From Lucinisca nassula (lineage: Eukaryota; Mollusca; Bivalvia; Lucinida; Lucinidae), in contig OY757016.1 of assembly GCA_963580285.1 (NCBI GenBank), positions 40,749,124-40,813,123 of the forward strand: a stretch of DNA of 64,000 bases, given 5' to 3'. The notes beneath the pieces are model-generated. The model made no database searches. It was not told the DNA's origin and saw nothing but the letters and a program-made list of their open reading frames with translations. Below, in pieces: positions 60,301 to 64,000 of this stretch (position 1 is its first letter; every line of letters begins with the position of its first letter). The position numbers were made by a program, and so were the translations under genes.

Positions 60301-60617
60301 CCGTCGCGATTAAGACAAATAATATGTAACTCATCAGTCCAACATCTCCGTGAACACAAAAATCAAACAACTACAGAGTTGAACTCTTCTGGGGTCTTGG
60401 CATTCACCGTAGAAGAGGGAGGACAATTCCACTGAGGAATAGTAATCGATTTTACGTGTCCACAATCCTCGCACTTTCTTCCGTCGCGATTAAGACAAAT
60501 AATATGTAACTCATCAGTGCAATATCTCCGTGAACACAAAAATCAAATAACCACAGAGTTGAACACTTCTGGGGTCTTGGCTTTCACCGCAGAAGAGGGC
60601 GGACAATTCCACTGAGG
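60272..60617 (-). repeat. Tandem duplication of ~170 bp in the LINE 3' region
   Basis: The block 'cgattttacgtggccacaat ... ccactgagg' occurs twice (about 60268-60440 and 60447-60617), with 'cttccgtcgcgattaagaca' and 'cttctggggtcttgg' in each. Confidence 0.8.
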
Positions 60618-61432
60618 AATAGTTCTGGTAAAAATATTTTTTTCAGTGCATCGCTAAAGGACTGGTACCTACGATATTGTGAGTCGTTTACTTTTGATGC
60701 TCTTGTTTGGATTGAAGCTGTCGCTGGGGTCAAGTATCTGTCCTTATTTATAGACACTGTACCCGAGTATCTTATAGAAGAATGTTGAAGATGGCTGTTC
60801 ACGACGGGCCTCTATGGACGGTCATTCCAGCCCGTTAAGCATGTCACCTATGCTACTTCTGTTCCTCTGCACTTTCTCCATCTGCTTCATCTGAGCTTTA
60901 ACATTGGGATGACAAATGGGTGCTGCATATCCACGTTGAGGGCTAACCAATGTTTCATATGCAACATCATTTGTTTGCCCAGGTGCAAAAGCCAAATTAC
61001 ATCTAAGAAATTCGAAAGTCCTAGTTTCTTTCTATGTTATCTTTGAAATATGTTGACTCCAGTCAAGATCGTCAGTGATGGTGATACCACGATATTTGGC
61101 GGATCGAACCTGTTCCATAATTTGCTGGCGTAGTGTATAATCAAACTTATTTTGCTTGTTCGGAAGGGTCGGAAGGTGTCGTGACACCCTCATTGAATGA
61201 CATTTGGCCACATTGAACTTCATCTGTCAATCTGCCCCAATTGTGCTAGTCGATCCAGGTCATTTTGTAAAATAAGACAGTCAGAAGGAGACTTACGTTC
61301 CTATACAGCACACAATCATCATCAAGCAAATGGACAGATGAAAGGATATTTTCAGGAGATCTTTGATGAATATAAAAAAAAGGACCGGTCCAAGGACCGA
61401 ACCTTGGGGGACACCAGATAAAACAGGGACCG
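60590..61432 (-). pseudogene. LINE ORF2 C-terminal half, degraded
   Basis: Minus-strand pieces in order: VPQGSVLGP-like start near 61430, DDCVLYRN (the catalytic DD of the RT, near 61310), MKFNVAKCHSMRVSRHLPTL and YTLRQQIMEQVRSAKYRGIT (61223-61110), ITDDLDWSQHISKIT, then a frame with YSGTVSINKDRYLTPA, NDSQYRRYQSFSDALKKIFL (60802-60600). This is the usual C-terminal layout of jockey/CR1-type LINEs in molluscs. Several frameshifts; not functional. Confidence 0.8.
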
Positions 61433-61439
61433 GATTAGA

Positions 61440-61900
61440 CGCTTGGCCTGATCCAGTCCCGGTTTTATCTGATGTCCCTCAAGGTTCGGTCCTTGGACCC
61501 GTCCTTTTCTTAGTAGTTGTTCGTTTGTTTGTATTGGAGTTTAACGGCCCAGTCAACACTATTTAGGTCATTTTTGAGTCAGTCAGTTTACATAGCCACA
61601 CTTTCCTTGGCAGGCTTATACGTAAGCGGTTAACCAGTACAGTGCACATTCTTTCGCCAGAAAATAACAACTGCTGTTCTTGAATTAGCGGAAGGGAGAG
61701 AATGACATTAGAAAAGATTTCATGATCAATCTCCACGAAAGAATGTTGCCGACCCCGACAGGAATCGAACCCGCGCCCTCCTGATCACCAGTCCGACGCG
61801 CACCCGACTGAACTATCACAGCCTGCCCTTTTCTCAGTATTCATCAATGATCTCGCTGATAATATCAGATCATCTGTCCCTATGGCACCATGTAAAAACA
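61440..61900 (+). pseudogene. Inverted LINE RT fragment split by SINE C
   Basis: Plus strand: LSDVPQGSVLGPVLFLV (to about 61512), then after the SINE (61513-61827) LFSVFINDLADNIRSSVP (61829-61890). This is RT motif B' and the region before motif C, in opposite orientation to the LINE at 60590-61432. The two copies face each other and form a hairpin at 61376-61500 ('ggtccaaggaccgaaccttg' / 'caaggttcggtccttgg'). Confidence 0.75.
61513..61827 (-). mobile_element. SINE family C nested in LINE fragment
   Basis: Reversed tail 'tttgtttgtattggagttta', body, and head 'gaactatcacagcctgc'. Flanks 'ccttttcttagta' and 'ccttttctcagta' form a 13-bp duplication with one mismatch. Confidence 0.85.
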
Positions 61901-62340
61901 ATCGCAAGTCAAATATGAAAAAAGTTCATGTTAATTTGGCAATTCTATATATTATCTAAAAATGCACATTTTGTCCAAAAAAAAAAGGGAGCGTGAACTG
62001 AAATATTCAATTACAAAGTCCAATTACCATCATTTTTATCGGCATTGGAAACTTTAAATTTGATCTGCTTGTAATTTTATTTTAGCTTAATTTTAACAAT
62101 GAAAACAATGTATAATTATACATCAGTCTAGGCATTATTGCCTGTGCCAGGCCTTGGCTTTTATACCCGACTGAACTTAGAAAAATTGGCCGAGGCAATT
62201 CGGTTCAGATTATATAAATTATGTGTAGGTGTTATGAAAATGGTTTCAAACTCACTGTACTTTGTATGTATGCTATACATATATAGTCTTCGATAAACTC
62301 AAGGAACGGATTTCTTTTACAAACAATAGTACATTTGTAG
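61901..62340. other. Region upstream of the helicase exon
   Basis: AT-rich without recognised repeats. The last bases before 62341 are '...acatttgtag', a possible splice acceptor for the helicase exon. Confidence 0.4.
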
Positions 62341-62353
62341 CGGATCTAATATT

Positions 62354-63338
62354 ATGTTGAATCGAGGACAACAAGAAGCCCTTGAGCTAGCCAGAGAAGG
62401 ACATAATCTATTGATTATGGGTTCGGCGGGCACTGGTAAATCCCATGTGTTAACTGAAATTTTCGATAATTTAACCGAAGAGGGTAAAAAAGTGCAACTG
62501 ACTTGCAGCACTGGGATTGCTTGCACAATATATAAAACCAGGTACAATGCTGTGACTGTACACCAGTTTAGTGGTATTGAGGACGGTAGATACGATCCAG
62601 ATAAAATTTTAACTGTTTTAAAGAACACTGCGAAGGCTGATCGTGTAATCAGAAATATCATGTCGACGGATGGCTTAATCGTGGACGAGTGTTCCATGAT
62701 AAGCCAAAGAACCTTCAATTCTTTGTGCAATGTTTGTAGTATGAAAGACCCATCTAAACTATGTGGTGGGATTCAGGTTATTTTCTGTGGGGACTTTCTG
62801 CAGTTGCCACCAGTGCCAAACAAACGGTATAATGACAATGGAAACTTTTGTTTTCAAAGTCCCCTTTTTAACGAAGTCTTTCCACATCGAATGATTCTTA
62901 CAGAGAACGTTCGACAGAACCAAGATGCACCCTTCGTTCGAGTGCTTTCCGAAATATCAAAAGGTCTTTTATCTGAAGAGGGCAGGTCCTTTTTAAAAAA
63001 TATGAAAAGAAATCTTCCTGAAGACTGTGAAAGTGTTAAGCTGTTTTCAACAAACAGTTTAGTAGACGACTACAACCGGAATTGCCTGCTCAATCTTGAT
63101 GGTAACATGTATGAATTTAGTGCAAATGACACAAAAGATATAAATGCGTTGAAGGAAATTACAGCACCAAAGATTTTATGGTTAAAAGTTGGCTGCCCTG
63201 TTATTCTGTTGAGGAATTTGAGCCAAACACTAGTCAACGGATTAAGAGGCATCTTAGTCGGTGTGGGTGACACAGAGCTCACAATCCGATTTCCCTCTCT
63301 AGACCTCACTACAGGTATCCAGAAAGCAAATTTTACAG
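62354..63338 (+). CDS. PIF1-like DNA helicase, N-terminal/core exon
   Basis: Superfamily 1 helicase of the PIF1 family, a 5'-to-3' ATP-dependent DNA helicase. Visible: Walker A GSAGTGKS (residues 23-30), motif Ia region LTCSTGIAC with TVHQFSGI, Walker B with D111-E112 (LIVDECSM), motif III FCGDFLQLPPV (144-154) and motif IV LTENVRQ. About 328 codons are open, and AAATTTTACAG is followed by GTAAGTA at 63339, a near-consensus donor. The apparent stop at 63359-63361 is then intronic. The conserved C-terminal motifs (such as the usual 'HKAQGMT') are missing and should lie in a downstream exon beyond or late in the window. An upstream exon joined at 62341 is also possible. PIF1-like genes in molluscs are often carried by transposons (e.g. 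Helitrons), so host versus mobile origin is open. Confidence 0.85.
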
Positions 63339-63639
63339 GTAAGTACATTGTTAAGTTTTAATTAGGTTCAAATACCTCAGAGAAAAGATTTAAAATTGGA
63401 ACACGCCAGAACATTTAACTGTAAGAGAACGGCAGTTAAAGAATCGCCCTGGAACGGCCAGTATCTAATTATTGGGATGGGGTTGGTGGAATCATTCTAC
63501 TTAATGGTTCCCTTCCACTCGCATCCAGATACCTTAAACTTAAAGTAGAAATACGCTAGGTTTAGTTTTGGTAACCCAGTTGCCATCTATTGGAGCAGAA
63601 CTGCAAAATATGATTGTCTACTTAATGCTTATCTTGCAC
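63339..63639. other. Probable intron of the helicase gene
   Basis: Starts with GTAAGTACATT. No further helicase motif is found here. Confidence 0.45.
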
Positions 63640-63905
63640 TCGATACAATTAACCCATAGCTCCCATCAGAGACACCAAAGGGAAGGAAGCACAAACATGA
63701 AGCAACAGACCCCAACGGAAATACCAACAGCGGAAAGCCAAAAGGACAGTTACTTTCCCACAAATATGGCCAAAAGGCTATCCAAAATAAAATAATATAA
63801 GCGACTCAAACACCCAAAGACAAACCATTACAAAAATAAACAGCAACGGAAGAACCGCCTTGGAACGGTCAGCGGAAACGATTTTCACTTTGGGGTGTGG
63901 ATGGG
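63640..63905 (-). repeat. Retroelement 3' module, reverse
   Basis: 'gatacaattaacccatagct', 'catcagagacaccaaaggga', 'acagcggaaagccaaaagga', 'gaagaaccgccttggaacgg'. Reverse complement of part of 4271-5030. Confidence 0.65.
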
Positions 63906-63975
63906 GTGCTTAAATCTTCAGTAAATGTAATGGTGAAGAGTCTCTTCATGACTAAATGAGGAGTCTTCACTTAAG

Positions 63976-64000
63976 AAATGAAATTTATTTTTCTGCAGTT
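63976..64000. mobile_element. Left end of a foldback element, cut by the window
   Basis: 'aagaaatgaaatttattttt' and 'ctgcagtt' repeat the left end of the foldback at 46788. Confidence 0.6.

Noticed and set aside
61363..61566. 67-codon plus frame as a separate gene
   Set aside because: It is the RT motif region of an inverted LINE fragment joined to SINE sequence.

Overview
The window is eukaryotic nuclear DNA dominated by transposable elements. It most likely comes from a mollusc, probably a bivalve. The grounds are AT-rich spliced DNA, dense tRNA-derived SINEs, tandem-repeat elements with ~160 bp units, and a short spliced universal stress protein gene of the kind expanded in bivalves. I cannot fix the species from sequence alone.

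Only one clearly complete host gene is present. It is a four-exon universal stress protein (USP) gene on the + strand (exons 21975-22086, 42918-42998, 44645-44754, 51583-51810; 176 codons). All exon joins keep the reading frame, and the product has a perfect ATP-binding signature. The gene is stretched over 30 kb by three introns full of repeats. A second gene-like object is a PIF1-type helicase exon (62354-63338, +) that ends in a strong splice donor near the right edge.

Layout. 1-13890: hairpin MITEs, TTAA-flanked piggyBac-like MITEs, a tandem array, mariner and reverse transcriptase relics, SINEs and a large inverted repeat. 13895-19919: a minus-strand LTR retrotransposon with Ty1/copia-like gene order (gag-protease-integrase, then RT-RNase H), decayed by frameshifts, a stop and loss of an integrase catalytic Asp. 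Its 5' LTR is joined head-to-head to a second, inverted LTR (to 20845), which is followed by about 41 nt complementary to tRNA-Pro. 22770-30859 (intron 1): an array of 166-bp repeats split by a very young, intact plus-strand Ty3/gypsy element (23426-28854; LTRs differ at one base, 5-bp target duplication). 30860-42917: more arrays, SINEs and foldback elements. 42918-51810: the distal USP exons. In intron 2 a SINE insertion carries a truncated copy of exon 3 with its splice acceptor. 51811-64000: a TTAA element with an internal coding remnant, foldbacks, LINE fragments in inverted arrangement, and the helicase exon.

Four SINE families (called A-D here) recur with target-site duplications and share a related 3' tail, which suggests one partner LINE. 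Two hairpin families (H, with TIR CATCACGAAAACACGCC; P, with TTAA ends) recur, and their stems vary in a paired way between copies. The elements interact mainly by nesting in each other and, at USP exon 3, by copying a piece of host gene.
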